Source: Methylobacterium oxalidis (GTDB lineage Bacteria; Pseudomonadota; Alphaproteobacteria; Rhizobiales; Beijerinckiaceae). From it: a stretch of 64,000 nt of DNA. The stretch is from contig NZ_BJZU01000063.1 in NCBI RefSeq assembly GCF_007992195.1, forward strand, positions 19,613 through 83,612, read 5' to 3'. Below, one piece after another: positions 9,562 to 17,961 of this stretch (position 1 is its first letter; each line of letters starts with the position of its first letter). The notes under the pieces were generated by a model that ran no database searches, had not been told where the DNA came from, and saw nothing but the letters and a program-made list of their open reading frames with translations. A program made the position numbers and the translations under genes.

Positions 9562-10626
9562 TCAGGCCGCCCGCACCGCGCCCGCGAGGTCCCCGAACAG
9601 GGAGAGGACGAGGGGCCGGCGGTCGAGATTGTAGGTCGCGGCCTCCCGGGCGGCGCGGGCGGTCTTGTCACACACCTCGACCAGGGCCGCAAGGCGGGCC
9701 GGCGGCTCCGCCCGGCGCCGGTCGAGCTCGGACGAGACGAAGCGGTACACGGTGTCGAGGCTCGCCTCGAACAGGGGCTCCGCGTCCCGCCCCGCGAGCT
9801 TCTCGGCGAGCGCCAGGATGCGGCGCCAGTCCGGCCGCTCGATCCCGGCGAGCAGCGCCTCGACCTCCGTCACGAGCCCGGCCGTCGCGGGATCGAGCAT
9901 CGCCACCGCCCGCGCCACGGAGCCCTCCGAGAGCGCGGCGGCGCGGGCGAGGGAGGCCGCCTCCGGCGCTCGGAAGGGGGCCGGCAGCCCGGACAGCACC
10001 TGCGTCACCTCCGCCTCCGCGAGGGGGCGCAGGGCGAGCGCCCGGCAGCGGGAGCGGATCGTCGGCAGGAGGCGACCCGGCGCGTGGCTGACGATGAGGA
10101 AGAGGGAGTGCGGGGGTGGCTCCTCCACCATCTTCAGGAGGGCGTTGGCGCTGTTCGGGTTCAGGTCCTCGGCGCTGTCGACGATGCAGATGCGGTAGCC
10201 GGCGTTGCCGGCGGTCGCGCCGAACAGGTCGAGGGCCCTGCGGGCCGCGTCGACGCCGATCTTCGTCGGCAGCGCCTTGGCGCCCGGCAGCCGGTGGCGG
10301 CGCAGGGCGACGAGGTTCGGGTGCGAGAGCGCGGCGACCTTGCGGGCGACGGGGTGCGCCGGGTCGACGGCGAGGCTCCGCGGCGGCGCCGGGTCCGGGT
10401 CGGGGTTGGCGAGGAGGTAGCGGGCCACCCGGTAGGCGAGCGTCGCCTTGCCGATCCCCTGCGGTCCGCCGATCAGCCAGGCATGGTGCAGGCGCCCCGA
10501 GGCGATCGCCCCGGCGAAGGCGGCCTCGGCCGCCGCGTGGCCGACGAGGGTCGCGCTCTCGCGCGGGCGCGGGACGTCCGCGAGGTCGCCCGCCTCGGCG
10601 TCGTCGGCCGTGCGCTCAGGCGGCAT
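9562..10626 (-). CDS. holB: DNA polymerase III subunit delta-prime
   Basis: A 354-residue clamp-loader subunit of the AAA+ superfamily. It has a P-loop-like GGPQGIGKATL near residues 53-63, the sensor region VEEPPPHSLFLIVSH, and the arginine-finger motif SRCRALALRPL. As delta-prime it helps load the beta sliding clamp with DnaX and HolA. The ATG at 10626 lies inside the end of tmk (11-bp overlap), the normal tmk-holB arrangement, and argues for translational coupling. metG follows. Confidence 0.93.
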   Translation of the reverse strand: MPPERTADDAEAGDLADVPRPRESATLVGHAAAEAAFAGAIASGRLHHAWLIGGPQGIGKATLAYRVARYLLANPDPDPAPPRSLAVDPAHPVARKVAALSHPNLVALRRHRLPGAKALPTKIGVDAARRALDLFGATAGNAGYRICIVDSAEDLNPNSANALLKMVEEPPPHSLFLIVSHAPGRLLPTIRSRCRALALRPLAEAEVTQVLSGLPAPFRAPEAASLARAAALSEGSVARAVAMLDPATAGLVTEVEALLAGIERPDWRRILALAEKLAGRDAEPLFEASLDTVYRFVSSELDRRRAEPPARLAALVEVCDKTARAAREAATYNLDRRPLVLSLFGDLAGAVRAA

Positions 10627-11347
10627 CGTCGCGGCTCGCGGTCTCGGGTGCGGGCTCGGCCGGCAGCAGGCCCGGCAGGCGCGCGGCCACGACCGCGCGG
10701 ATCGCGGCCTCGACCGCGTCGGGTCCGGCACCCGCGTCGATCACGGCGCAGCGCGCCGGCTCGGCCTCTGCGATCGACAGGAAGCCCGCGCGCAGGCGGG
10801 CGTGGAAGGCGAGCGCCTCGGCCTCGAAGCGGTCCGGCGCGTCGGCACCGGCTCCCGCCTCGGCGGCCCGCGCCCGGGCCCGGGCGAGGCCGCTCTCGGG
10901 GGGCAGATCGAGGATCAGCGTCAGGTCGGGCCGCGTGCCGCCCACCGCCGCCCGCTCCAGCGCGCGCAGCGTCCCCGGGTCGACGCCCCCGGCCGCGCCC
11001 TGGTAGGCGCGCGTCGAGTCCGCGAAGCGGTCGCAGAGCACGATCTCGCCCACCCGCAGCGCCGGCCGGATCAGGCGGTCGACATGGTCGATCCGCGCCG
11101 CCGCGAAGAGCAGCGCCTCGGCGAAGGGCCCGTAGGGCTTGGCGATGCCGGAGAGGAGCGCCGCGCGGATCTCCTCGGCCCGCTCGGTGCCGCCGGGCTC
11201 GCGGGTCGTCACCACCGTGCGGCCCGCCTCACGCAGCGTGCGGGCGAGGCGGGCGAGCTGGGTCGACTTGCCGGCCCCCTCCCCGCCCTCGAAGGTGATG
11301 AACAGGCCGGGCGGAGGAGCCTGCGGAGGCGCCGGCCGGGCGGTCAC
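10616..11347 (-). CDS. tmk: Thymidylate kinase
   Basis: A 243-residue dTMP kinase. The P-loop is FEGGEGAGKSTQ near residues 18-29, the DR(Y/F) motif is in LCDRFADSTRAYQGAAGG, and an Arg-rich LID region follows (LARARARA). It makes dTDP for DNA synthesis. The start is a GTG at 11347 that overlaps the stop of the upstream carboxypeptidase gene as GTGA, and the next codons (T-A-R-P-A-P-P) lead directly into the core. It overlaps holB by 11 bp. Confidence 0.95.
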   Translation of the reverse strand: MTARPAPPQAPPPGLFITFEGGEGAGKSTQLARLARTLREAGRTVVTTREPGGTERAEEIRAALLSGIAKPYGPFAEALLFAAARIDHVDRLIRPALRVGEIVLCDRFADSTRAYQGAAGGVDPGTLRALERAAVGGTRPDLTLILDLPPESGLARARARAAEAGAGADAPDRFEAEALAFHARLRAGFLSIAEAEPARCAVIDAGAGPDAVEAAIRAVVAARLPGLLPAEPAPETASRDDAA

Positions 11348-12540
11348 GACGGGTTGCCGGCCTTGCTGAAGGCCCGCCGGAACAGGCCGGTGCCGACCTC
11401 GAGGGCCGCGTCGAGGGCCCGCTGCGGGATGGTGCCGGAGGCCACCGACTCGCCCGCGTAGAGGGGCTGGTCGAGGGCGAGCGTGTCGCCGCGCATGACG
11501 CGCAGGCGCCCGACCTCGCGCCCCTGCTCCACCGGCGCGGTGAGCGGGCCCTGGTAGACCACCCTGGCGGTGACGCGCTCGCCCGAGCCTCGCGGCAGCA
11601 GCAGCCGCACGGGCTTCTTGGCCATCAGCGGCACGCCGCCCCTCTCGCCGCCGTAGACGGTCGCCTCCGCCACGGTCTCGCCGGCCGCGAAGATCTGGCG
11701 CGGCTCGAAGGCGCGGAAGCCCCACTCCATCAGCTTGCGGGACTCGGAGGCCCGGTCGCGGGCGGTCTTGAGGCCGCTCACCACCATGATCAGGCGCTGC
11801 CCGTTCTGCACCGCGGAGCCCGTCAGGCCGTAGCCGGATTCCTCGAGGTAGCCGGTCTTGAGCCCGTCCGCGCCCATGTCGAGGGCGAGCAGCGGGTTGC
11901 GGTTCTGCTGCTTGATCTTGTTCCAGGTGAACTCGCGCTCGGCGAAGATCTTGTACAGATCCGGGTAGGTTTCGATGATGTGCAGCGACAGCTTCGCGAG
12001 GTCGCGGGCGCTGACCTTCTGGTCGGGCGCCGAGTAGCCGGTCGCGTTGCGGAAGGTCGAGCGCGTGAGCCCGATCTCCTTGGCGCGGGCGTTCATCATG
12101 CCGGCGAAGGCCGCTTCCGTGCCCGCCATGTTCTCGGCGATGGTGATGGCGGCGTCGTTGCCGGACTGCACGATGAGGCCGCGCAGGAGGTCGGCCAGCT
12201 TGATGCGGCTGTTGACCTGCGCAAACATCGAGGAGCCGCCCCCGCCTGCCCCACCCCGCCGCCAGGCGTCCTCCGTCACCGTGAACTCGGTGTCCATGGT
12301 CAGGCGGCCCTCCTTCAGGGCGCCGAACACGATCTCGGTGGTCATCAGCTTGGCCATGCTGGCCGGGGCGAACAGGTCGTCCGCCGCCTTCTCGAAGAGC
12401 GTCGAGCCCGAATCCGCGTCGATGAGGATCGCGTGGGGGGCGCTCGTCTGGAAATTCTGGGCGGCCGCGAGCCGCGGGGCTCCGGTGGCCAGCAGCAGGC
12501 AGGCCGCCGCGAGACACATCCGGACCGACGTCGTACGCAT
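11344..12540 (-). CDS. D-alanyl-D-alanine carboxypeptidase (PBP5/6 family)
   Basis: A 398-residue serine peptidase that trims the terminal D-Ala from peptidoglycan stem peptides in the periplasm. A signal peptide covers residues 1-27 (LAAACLLLATG... ending AAAQ). The active-site motif SMAK has Ser61 and Lys64, the second motif is SGND, and the third is KTG in GLKTGYLEESG. A C-terminal beta-rich domain follows (VRLLLPRG, GREVGRLRV), as in DacA/DacC/DacF. The ATG at 12540 leads straight into the signal peptide. It starts a tightly coupled unit with tmk and holB. The choice among dac names cannot be made from sequence alone. Confidence 0.93.
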   Translation of the reverse strand: MRTTSVRMCLAAACLLLATGAPRLAAAQNFQTSAPHAILIDADSGSTLFEKAADDLFAPASMAKLMTTEIVFGALKEGRLTMDTEFTVTEDAWRRGGAGGGGSSMFAQVNSRIKLADLLRGLIVQSGNDAAITIAENMAGTEAAFAGMMNARAKEIGLTRSTFRNATGYSAPDQKVSARDLAKLSLHIIETYPDLYKIFAEREFTWNKIKQQNRNPLLALDMGADGLKTGYLEESGYGLTGSAVQNGQRLIMVVSGLKTARDRASESRKLMEWGFRAFEPRQIFAAGETVAEATVYGGERGGVPLMAKKPVRLLLPRGSGERVTARVVYQGPLTAPVEQGREVGRLRVMRGDTLALDQPLYAGESVASGTIPQRALDAALEVGTGLFRRAFSKAGNPS

Positions 12541-12713
12541 CCAACAACCCTCGCCTATCCGCCCGGCCTCCTGCCCTGCCGGAAGCGCGACCTTACAGCG
12601 GTTCGATGCGCGAATCGAACGTCCAATCGCCGCGCGGGCTGCCTGATTCTTGTGCAATCCCCGCGCCTTGCCTCGCGTCTTGCCCCGCGCCCTGCCCGAA
12701 TCGGCTCACCCGA

Positions 12714-13994
12714 TCAGTTCACTTCGGCGAGGCGGGAGCGGCGCTGAGGGGGCACCTTGGACGGCGCGGAGGCCGGGCTCGCCTTGCCCGGCGCACTCGC
12801 GGGCGGAGCCCCCGCGAGCTTCGCCATCGCGAGCCGGGAGGCCGTGGGCATGGGGGCCGGCGCCGCGGCGAGGCGGCTCGGGCCGGCGTTGCCGATCGGG
12901 CCGGGCTTTGTCTGGGCAAGCTTGGCGGGCTCCGGTTTCGGGAAGCCCGATTTGGCCGCAAGCGGCGGAGGAAGGGCCTTGGCGACCTGGACGGGGCCGG
13001 GCTTGGCGGCGGGGTGCGGGGCCGGCGCGCTGCCGGAGCGTCCCTTCGCGGCGGAGGCGGTCTGGACCGGGGCCGCCGGGGCCGCGGCGAGCACGGGCCG
13101 GAAGGGGGCGCCGCGCGTCGCGGTCGGCTGGAGGGCGGCCGGCACCGGCGCGGCGGCGCGGGCGACGAGGACGGGGGCGGGGCGCGGCGCGGGACGGGCG
13201 GCCGGCGCCTCCTCGGTCTCCCGCTCGATCTGGCGCTCCTCCGGCGGCTTGAAGGCGAGCGGCGCGCGCGCCCGGGGCGCGGGGTCGGACGCCTCGCCGG
13301 CATCGGAGCCGAGATCGGCGAGCATCACCGGGCTGCGCCCGCCGATCGCCGCCGGACGGCCGTCGGTGCGCAGCGTCGCCATCAGCTTGCGGTCGTCGCT
13401 GCCGGCGACCGAAGCCTTGCTGACATACTCGACGCGCACCCGCGTCGTGCCGCGCCGGTGGAACTCCAGCGCCTCGGCCACCGCCTCCGACACGTCCATG
13501 ACCCGGTCGGCGTGATAGGGGCCGCGATCGTTGACGCGCACGATCATCGAGCGACCGTTCGCGGTATTCGTGACGCGGGCGTAGCTCGGCAGCGGCAGGG
13601 TCGGGTGGGCGGCGGCGATCGAATGCCGGTCGAACACCTCGCCGTTGGCGGTCTGGCGGCCGTGGAAGGCGCTGCCGTACCAGGAGGCCATGCCCTCCCG
13701 CACGTACCCCCGGGCGTCCTCGCGGGGCACGTAGGTGCGCCCGGCCACCACGTAGGGCTTGCCCGAGAAGCGGCGCCCGCCGCCTTTCGGGATCACGTCG
13801 CCCTCGTTGTAGAGGCGCGGGCTCGCCCGGACCCCGTATTTCGGGTCGATGCCGTTCCCGGGCGCGGTCGCGGCGAGCTTCTGGGGGTTGTTGCTGCAGT
13901 TCGCGGTGGCCAGCGCGATCACGGAGACCGCGAGGATCCGGCGGAGCGGGAGCGCGGCGATCCTCGCCGTCCCGGCCTTCGTCGAACGCACCAT
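12714..13994 (-). CDS. rlpA: Septal ring lytic transglycosylase RlpA-like lipoprotein
   Basis: A 426-residue protein with a double-psi beta-barrel. The core runs from GMASWYGSAFHGRQTANGE to VRVNDRGPYHADRVMDVS, with the Glu and Asp residues of RlpA enzymes. The N-terminus is hydrophobic and ends ALATANC, an imperfect lipobox like that of other rhizobial RlpA proteins. About 200 C-terminal residues are Ala/Pro-rich with no visible SPOR domain, so septal targeting through SPOR is not supported. RlpA enzymes cleave denuded glycan at the septum. It lies 173 bp upstream of the carboxypeptidase on the same strand, another envelope gene. Confidence 0.88.
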   Translation of the reverse strand: MVRSTKAGTARIAALPLRRILAVSVIALATANCSNNPQKLAATAPGNGIDPKYGVRASPRLYNEGDVIPKGGGRRFSGKPYVVAGRTYVPREDARGYVREGMASWYGSAFHGRQTANGEVFDRHSIAAAHPTLPLPSYARVTNTANGRSMIVRVNDRGPYHADRVMDVSEAVAEALEFHRRGTTRVRVEYVSKASVAGSDDRKLMATLRTDGRPAAIGGRSPVMLADLGSDAGEASDPAPRARAPLAFKPPEERQIERETEEAPAARPAPRPAPVLVARAAAPVPAALQPTATRGAPFRPVLAAAPAAPVQTASAAKGRSGSAPAPHPAAKPGPVQVAKALPPPLAAKSGFPKPEPAKLAQTKPGPIGNAGPSRLAAAPAPMPTASRLAMAKLAGAPPASAPGKASPASAPSKVPPQRRSRLAEVN

Positions 13995-14413
13995 ACCGAC
14001 CACTCGGGTCTCACCGCGGACGCCACACGCCCCGACCGGCGCGGTGAGCGGCACGGACGGGTCTTGCCCCGCCCGGAGGCCGGTGGGGCGGTGCAGAGAA
14101 TTGTCGAGGCGACGTAAAGGAAGGCTGAACGAGGCGGCCCGGCGCGGGCGACGATGGCGGCAGATCAGTTGAGAGGCCGCGTGAAAAAAGTCACTCAACC
14201 TGCTCGAAGATCTCAGGAAAAATTTTGCGCTGCGGGAGCCTTCCACATTGCGCGGATCATCGGGGTGCCGTCATGGAGGATCGGCCGGAAAGATCTCACG
14301 CAACGTCTCAGGAAACGGCCGTAAGCGGAGGATTTGTCAGCCGTTCTCGCGTTTCAGTCCCGACCGCGGCGTCGCCGCGGCCGGGGTGCGCGGGTGGCGT
14401 CCTCGGCCGATCC
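13995..14413. other. Intergenic stretch upstream of rlpA
   Basis: I find no convincing gene in these 419 bp. It should hold the rlpA promoter (minus strand), but I cannot pick out -35/-10 boxes. A hairpin at 14360-14384 probably ends the ParA/RHH unit. Confidence 0.6.
14360..14384 (-). terminator. Hairpin terminator of the parA-RHH unit
   Basis: An 11-bp stem with a three-base loop lies 30 bp downstream of the RHH gene stop. Read as minus-strand RNA it is fully paired with one G-U pair; on the plus strand that position is a mismatch, so it favours minus-strand transcripts. There is no strong T-run. Confidence 0.55.
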
Positions 14414-14770
14414 TCAGCGCGGCGGCGTCTCGTTCAATTGGTCGATCGAGCGGGCGCCCCGCTGCTTGAACAGCATGTCCAGGGCCTCCAGCATCAGGGC
14501 GTGCATCTTGGTGCGCTCTGCGTAGGCGAGGTCGCGCAGCTGATCGTAGACCGGCGGCTCCAGGTACACCGACATCTGGCGCGCCCGCTCCTTGAGGGTG
14601 GCGCTCGGGCGGCAGGACGGGGGCGGCGCGACGTCGAGCTGCACGATCTCGGCCGTCTGCGGCGCCGGCGCGAGGCCGTGGACCGGGGCGGTCTTGACGG
14701 GCGCGAGCTTGGGCGGGGGGGCCGCCGCGGCGACGATCGATGCGAGGTTCAGCTTAGGCGGCTTTGACAT
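14414..14770 (-). CDS. Small ribbon-helix-helix-like partner of ParA
   Basis: A 118-residue protein in two parts. Residues 1-60 are a Pro/Ala/Lys-rich, probably unstructured tail; residues 62-110 (RQMSVYLEPPVYDQL... ALMLEALDMLFKQRG) have the strand-helix-helix pattern of ribbon-helix-helix DNA-binding proteins. Its first codons overlap the end of the parA gene by 17 bp, so the two are co-translated. By analogy with ParG- or TlpT-type partners, the basic tail may stimulate the ParA ATPase while the RHH domain binds DNA or cargo. That role is inferred from architecture and context. Confidence 0.8.
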   Translation of the reverse strand: MSKPPKLNLASIVAAAAPPPKLAPVKTAPVHGLAPAPQTAEIVQLDVAPPPSCRPSATLKERARQMSVYLEPPVYDQLRDLAYAERTKMHALMLEALDMLFKQRGARSIDQLNETPPR

Positions 14771-15392
14771 GCTTGGCCCCCTGCATCCGCCGCTCGATCC
14801 AGGACCACAGCCGGCGCACCTCGGTGGCGGCCTGTCCCTTCGGATTGAACTCGGTCACGCCCTGGCCGACGCCGATCGCGTCCTGGTGGTCGGTGCGGGC
14901 GACGATGTTCACGTCGGGCAGCACGCCGAGCACGGCGAGGCCGTCCGCGGCGTCGCGGATCCGGTAGGAGCGCGGCGGCGTCTGGTTGAGCACGAAGGCG
15001 AACTTCTTCTCCAGCCGGTAGACGGCCGCGAGCGTCGGCTTGAAGGCGCGCAGGTCCGCGGGGGTCGGGCGGCAGGGAATGATGCAGAGGTCGGCCGCGC
15101 GGATCGCCGAGAGGGTGCCGGTCGAGTCCACGCCCGGCGTGTCGATGAAGACGTAGTCGTAGGCCGACTCGCGCAGCTGCGCCATCACCGCCTCGATCTG
15201 CGTCGCGTCGATCTGGGCGACCTCGGGCCCCTCGGCGGTGCGATGGTCGAGCCAGTCGCTGATCGTGGCCTGCCGGTCCATCTCTAGGATGCAGACGGAA
15301 TGGCCCGCCTCCTGGGCGGCGACGGCGAGCGAGATGCAGAGGGTGCTCTTGCCGCTGCCTCCCTTCTGCGTGACGAACGTGATGGCTTTCAT
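14754..15392 (-). CDS. ParA-type partition ATPase (orphan, chromosomal)
   Basis: A 212-residue deviant-Walker ATPase. QKGGSGKST holds the signature lysine (Lys10) and the P-loop lysine; MDRQATISDW is the Walker A' motif, and VFIDTPG the Walker B. Such proteins dimerise on DNA with ATP and move plasmids, chromosomes or protein cargo. It has no N-terminal HTH, so it resembles short ParA/PpfA forms rather than plasmid RepA types. The ATG at 15392 follows AGAGGA. Its only partner gene is the overlapping RHH protein; no parB, parS, rep or chemotaxis gene is nearby. The cargo is unknown. Confidence 0.9.
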   Translation of the reverse strand: MKAITFVTQKGGSGKSTLCISLAVAAQEAGHSVCILEMDRQATISDWLDHRTAEGPEVAQIDATQIEAVMAQLRESAYDYVFIDTPGVDSTGTLSAIRAADLCIIPCRPTPADLRAFKPTLAAVYRLEKKFAFVLNQTPPRSYRIRDAADGLAVLGVLPDVNIVARTDHQDAIGVGQGVTEFNPKGQAATEVRRLWSWIERRMQGAKHVKAA

Positions 15393-15886
15393 CCTGACGT
15401 CCTCTGCAACCGGCTTCCGGGTCTGCGAAAGGTTCAGCAACTTTAGGTTACAAAACGGGCGGAGGCGGTCCGGCTGTCCCGGGACCGCCGCGGACCGTCG
15501 GGACCGGCCGGCGATCCCCGGCGGGCTGGAGGCAGCGACCCGTCCTGTGACCCAAGGATGCGATGATCCCGGTCTGACCGAACATGGTTAACGGGCCGTT
15601 AAGGCTCCGCATGGCCGGCCGCGTCGCCGGGTCGGGAGAGCGCGGCGCCGATCCTGCGCAGCGTCGCTTCGGCCGATGGAGCGGGAGTCCCGGGGCGACG
15701 GCGGTTCTGCGAAATATAATCTCAGGTTGTCACAAATCGGTGCCGCCGAAATATTGCCCTTTCCACTGCGCCGGCAGTATCCTAGATCTCGATCGGACGG
15801 CCCTTCGGCAGATGGGTCATTAACCTCAAGTTATTCTAGCGCGGCGGGAACGGCCGGCGCCGAGCCGGACCGGCTCAAGGACAGGC
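15393..15886. other. Divergent promoter region between parA and the PAS gene
   Basis: These 494 bp hold no gene I can support. Parts are clearly AT-richer than the surroundings (15715-15790 and 15825-15840). A possible promoter toward the PAS gene is TTGCCC at 15754-15759 and TATCCT at 15778-15783 with an 18-bp spacer; this is weak and untested. The parA side should lie near 15393-15460. Confidence 0.45.
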
Positions 15887-16465
15887 ATGGGTGAAGCCCT
15901 GACGCTACCGGGGACCGGCGATCTGCAGGCGGCGCTCGACGCTTCCGGGGTCGTCGGTGCGTGGGAGCACGATCTCTGGAGCGGCCGGCTCGCCGTCTCC
16001 GCCCCCTTCGCGCGGCTGCTCGGGCTCGATCCGGAGGCGGCGGCCAAGGGCGTGCCGCTCGCCGCCTTCCTGGCCTGCACCCACCCGGAGGACCGGGTCC
16101 GGGTCGAGAACCATCTGCACGCCTCGAGCGAGGCGGCCGGCCCGTTCGAGGCGGAGTTCCGCACCCTCGACGCCCGCAGCGGCGTGCGCAGCCTCCTGAT
16201 GCGCGGGCGGATCGACCAGGACGCGTCGGGCCGGGCGGCGCGGGGCCGCGGCATCGCCATCGACCTCACCGAGAACCGCGCGGCGAACCTGCAGCACACC
16301 GAGCGCTTGGTGAACCGCATGGCCGAGCACGTCATCGCCCTGCGCGGTCTCGCGGGCGTGCTGCAGCGCCCAACGCTCGCCAAGCTGGTGGACGGGCTGA
16401 TGATCGAGATCGGCTTCGAGCTCGCCCGCTACCTGCGCGACCCCACGGACGGCAACCGGCATTGA
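15887..16465 (+). CDS. PAS-domain protein without output domain
   Basis: A 192-residue protein with one PAS_3-like domain at about residues 12-130 (GVVGAWEHDLWSGRLAVS..., HPEDRVRVENHLH, FRTLDA, GIAIDLTE). A C-terminal helical part follows (RMAEHVIALRGLAGVL, LARYLRDP). It has no kinase, GGDEF or DNA-binding part, so it may be a stand-alone sensor or adaptor. AAGGACAGG precedes the ATG. It faces ntrC, 24 bp away, on the opposite strand. A link to NtrBC signalling is only positional. Confidence 0.82.
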   Translation: MGEALTLPGTGDLQAALDASGVVGAWEHDLWSGRLAVSAPFARLLGLDPEAAAKGVPLAAFLACTHPEDRVRVENHLHASSEAAGPFEAEFRTLDARSGVRSLLMRGRIDQDASGRAARGRGIAIDLTENRAANLQHTERLVNRMAEHVIALRGLAGVLQRPTLAKLVDGLMIEIGFELARYLRDPTDGNRH

Positions 16466-16474
16466 GGCCGCCTT

Positions 16475-16500
16475 CCGCCCGCGACGCCCTCAGCGGGCGG
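16475..16500. terminator. Bidirectional hairpin between PAS gene and ntrC
   Basis: A perfect 8-bp stem (CCGCCCGC / GCGGGCGG) encloses a 10-base loop that holds the ntrC stop codon (16490-16492). It sits just after the PAS gene stop and can serve both converging genes. Confidence 0.6.
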
Positions 16501-17956
16501 TGCGGAACACCTGGAGGTCGAGGTCCCGGACCTTCTTGCGCAGGGTGTTGCGGTTGACCCCGAGCAGCTCCGCCGCGCGGATCTGGTTGCCGCGGGTCGC
16601 CGCCAGCGCCGCCCCGATCAGAGGCCCCTCGATCTCGCGCAGGATGCGGTGATAGAGGCCCGGCGGCGGCAGGGTGTCCCGGTAGCCGGAGAAGTACTCC
16701 GACAGGTGCCGCTCCACGGCGCCGGACAGGGTCTCGCTCTCCCCCGTTCCCTTGCGGCCGGCGCCCCCCGCCGGTGCCGCCGCGGGCTGGGCCAACGGCA
16801 GGGTGTCGAGCTCGGCCTCGATCACGGGCCCGGTGATCGTCTCCTGCGGGTAGAGGGCGGCGAGCCGCCGCACGAGGTTCTCGAGCTCGCGCACGTTGCC
16901 CGGCCAGCGGTAGCGCTTGAGCCGCTCCATGGCGTCGGCGTCGAGCGTCTTGCGGGTGAGCCCCTCGCGCTCCACGAGGACGAAGAAGTGGCGCACGAGG
17001 TCCGGCACGTCCTCGGAGCGCTCGCGCAGGGCCGGCAGGCGCAGCGGCACCACGTTGAGGCGGAAGAACAGGTCCTCGCGGAAGATCCCCTGCTGGATCG
17101 AGACGCGCAGGTCCTTGTTGGTCGCCGCGATGATGCGGACGTTGGTCTTGATCGGCACGCGCCCGCCGACCGTGGTGTACTCGCCCTGCTGAAGGACGCG
17201 CAGCAGGCGGGTCTGCGCCTCCATCGGCATGTCGCCGATCTCGTCGAGGAAAAGGGTGCCGCCCTCCGCCTGCTCGAAGCGGCCGGCCGAGCGCGAGAGC
17301 GCGCCCGTGAAGGCCCCCTTCTCGTGGCCGAACAGCTCGGACTCGATGAGGTCGCGCGGGATCGCCGCCATGTTGACGGGCACGAACGGGCCGGTGCGGC
17401 GGCGCCCGTAATCGTGGAGCGCCCGGGCAACGAGCTCCTTGCCGGTGCCGGACTCGCCCGTGATCATCACGGTGAGGTCGGTCGGCATCAGGCGCGCCAG
17501 AGCCCGGTAGATCTCCTGCATGGCGGGCGAGCGGCCCACCAGCGGGATGTCCTCGTTCTCGGGCCCCGCGCCCGCCGGCGCGGCGCCGCGGGGGCGGGAG
17601 AGGGCGCGCCCGACGATGGCGATCAGCTCCTTCAGATCGAAGGGCTTCGGCAGGTACTCGTAGGCGCCCCGCTCCGAGGCGCGGATCGCCGTCATGAAGG
17701 TGTTCTGCGCGCTCATCACGATGATCGGCAGCTCGGGCCGCACCCGCTTGATGCGGGGCAGGAGGTCGAACACGTTCTCGTCGGGCATCACCACGTCGGT
17801 GATGACGAGGTCGCCCTCACCCTGCGCCACCCAGCGCCAGAGGGTCGCGCAATTGCCCGTGGAGCGGACCTCGTAGCCGGCCCGGGACAGGGCTTGGTTG
17901 AGGACGGTTCGGATGGCGGCGTCGTCGTCCGCGACGATGATGTGGCCGTTCGGCAT
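16490..17956 (-). CDS. ntrC: Nitrogen regulation response regulator NtrC
   Basis: A 488-residue sigma-54 activator. The receiver domain (1-120) has acidic residues VADDD and phospho-acceptor Asp54 in VITDVVMP. The AAA+ domain has Walker A GESGTGKE, the full sigma-54 contact loop GAFTGA within [13 protein letters not shown], and Walker [13 protein letters not shown] Fis-type helix-turn-helix ends the protein ([18 protein letters not shown]). It drives nitrogen-assimilation genes when phosphorylated by NtrB. The ATG at 17956 lies five bases after the ntrB stop; the open frame upstream is the ntrB region read in another phase. Confidence 0.97.
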   Translation of the reverse strand: MPNGHIIVADDDAAIRTVLNQALSRAGYEVRSTGNCATLWRWVAQGEGDLVITDVVMPDENVFDLLPRIKRVRPELPIIVMSAQNTFMTAIRASERGAYEYLPKPFDLKELIAIVGRALSRPRGAAPAGAGPENEDIPLVGRSPAMQEIYRALARLMPTDLTVMITGESGTGKELVARALHDYGRRRTGPFVPVNMAAIPRDLIESELFGHEKGAFTGALSRSAGRFEQAEGGTLFLDEIGDMPMEAQTRLLRVLQQGEYTTVGGRVPIKTNVRIIAATNKDLRVSIQQGIFREDLFFRLNVVPLRLPALRERSEDVPDLVRHFFVLVEREGLTRKTLDADAMERLKRYRWPGNVRELENLVRRLAALYPQETITGPVIEAELDTLPLAQPAAAPAGGAGRKGTGESETLSGAVERHLSEYFSGYRDTLPPPGLYHRILREIEGPLIGAALAATRGNQIRAAELLGVNRNTLRKKVRDLDLQVFRTAR

Positions 17957-17961
17957 GACTC

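Noticed and set aside
15846..15875. GGAAC before the PAS gene
   Set aside because: No CGTT at 16 or 17 bases, so not an EcfG promoter.
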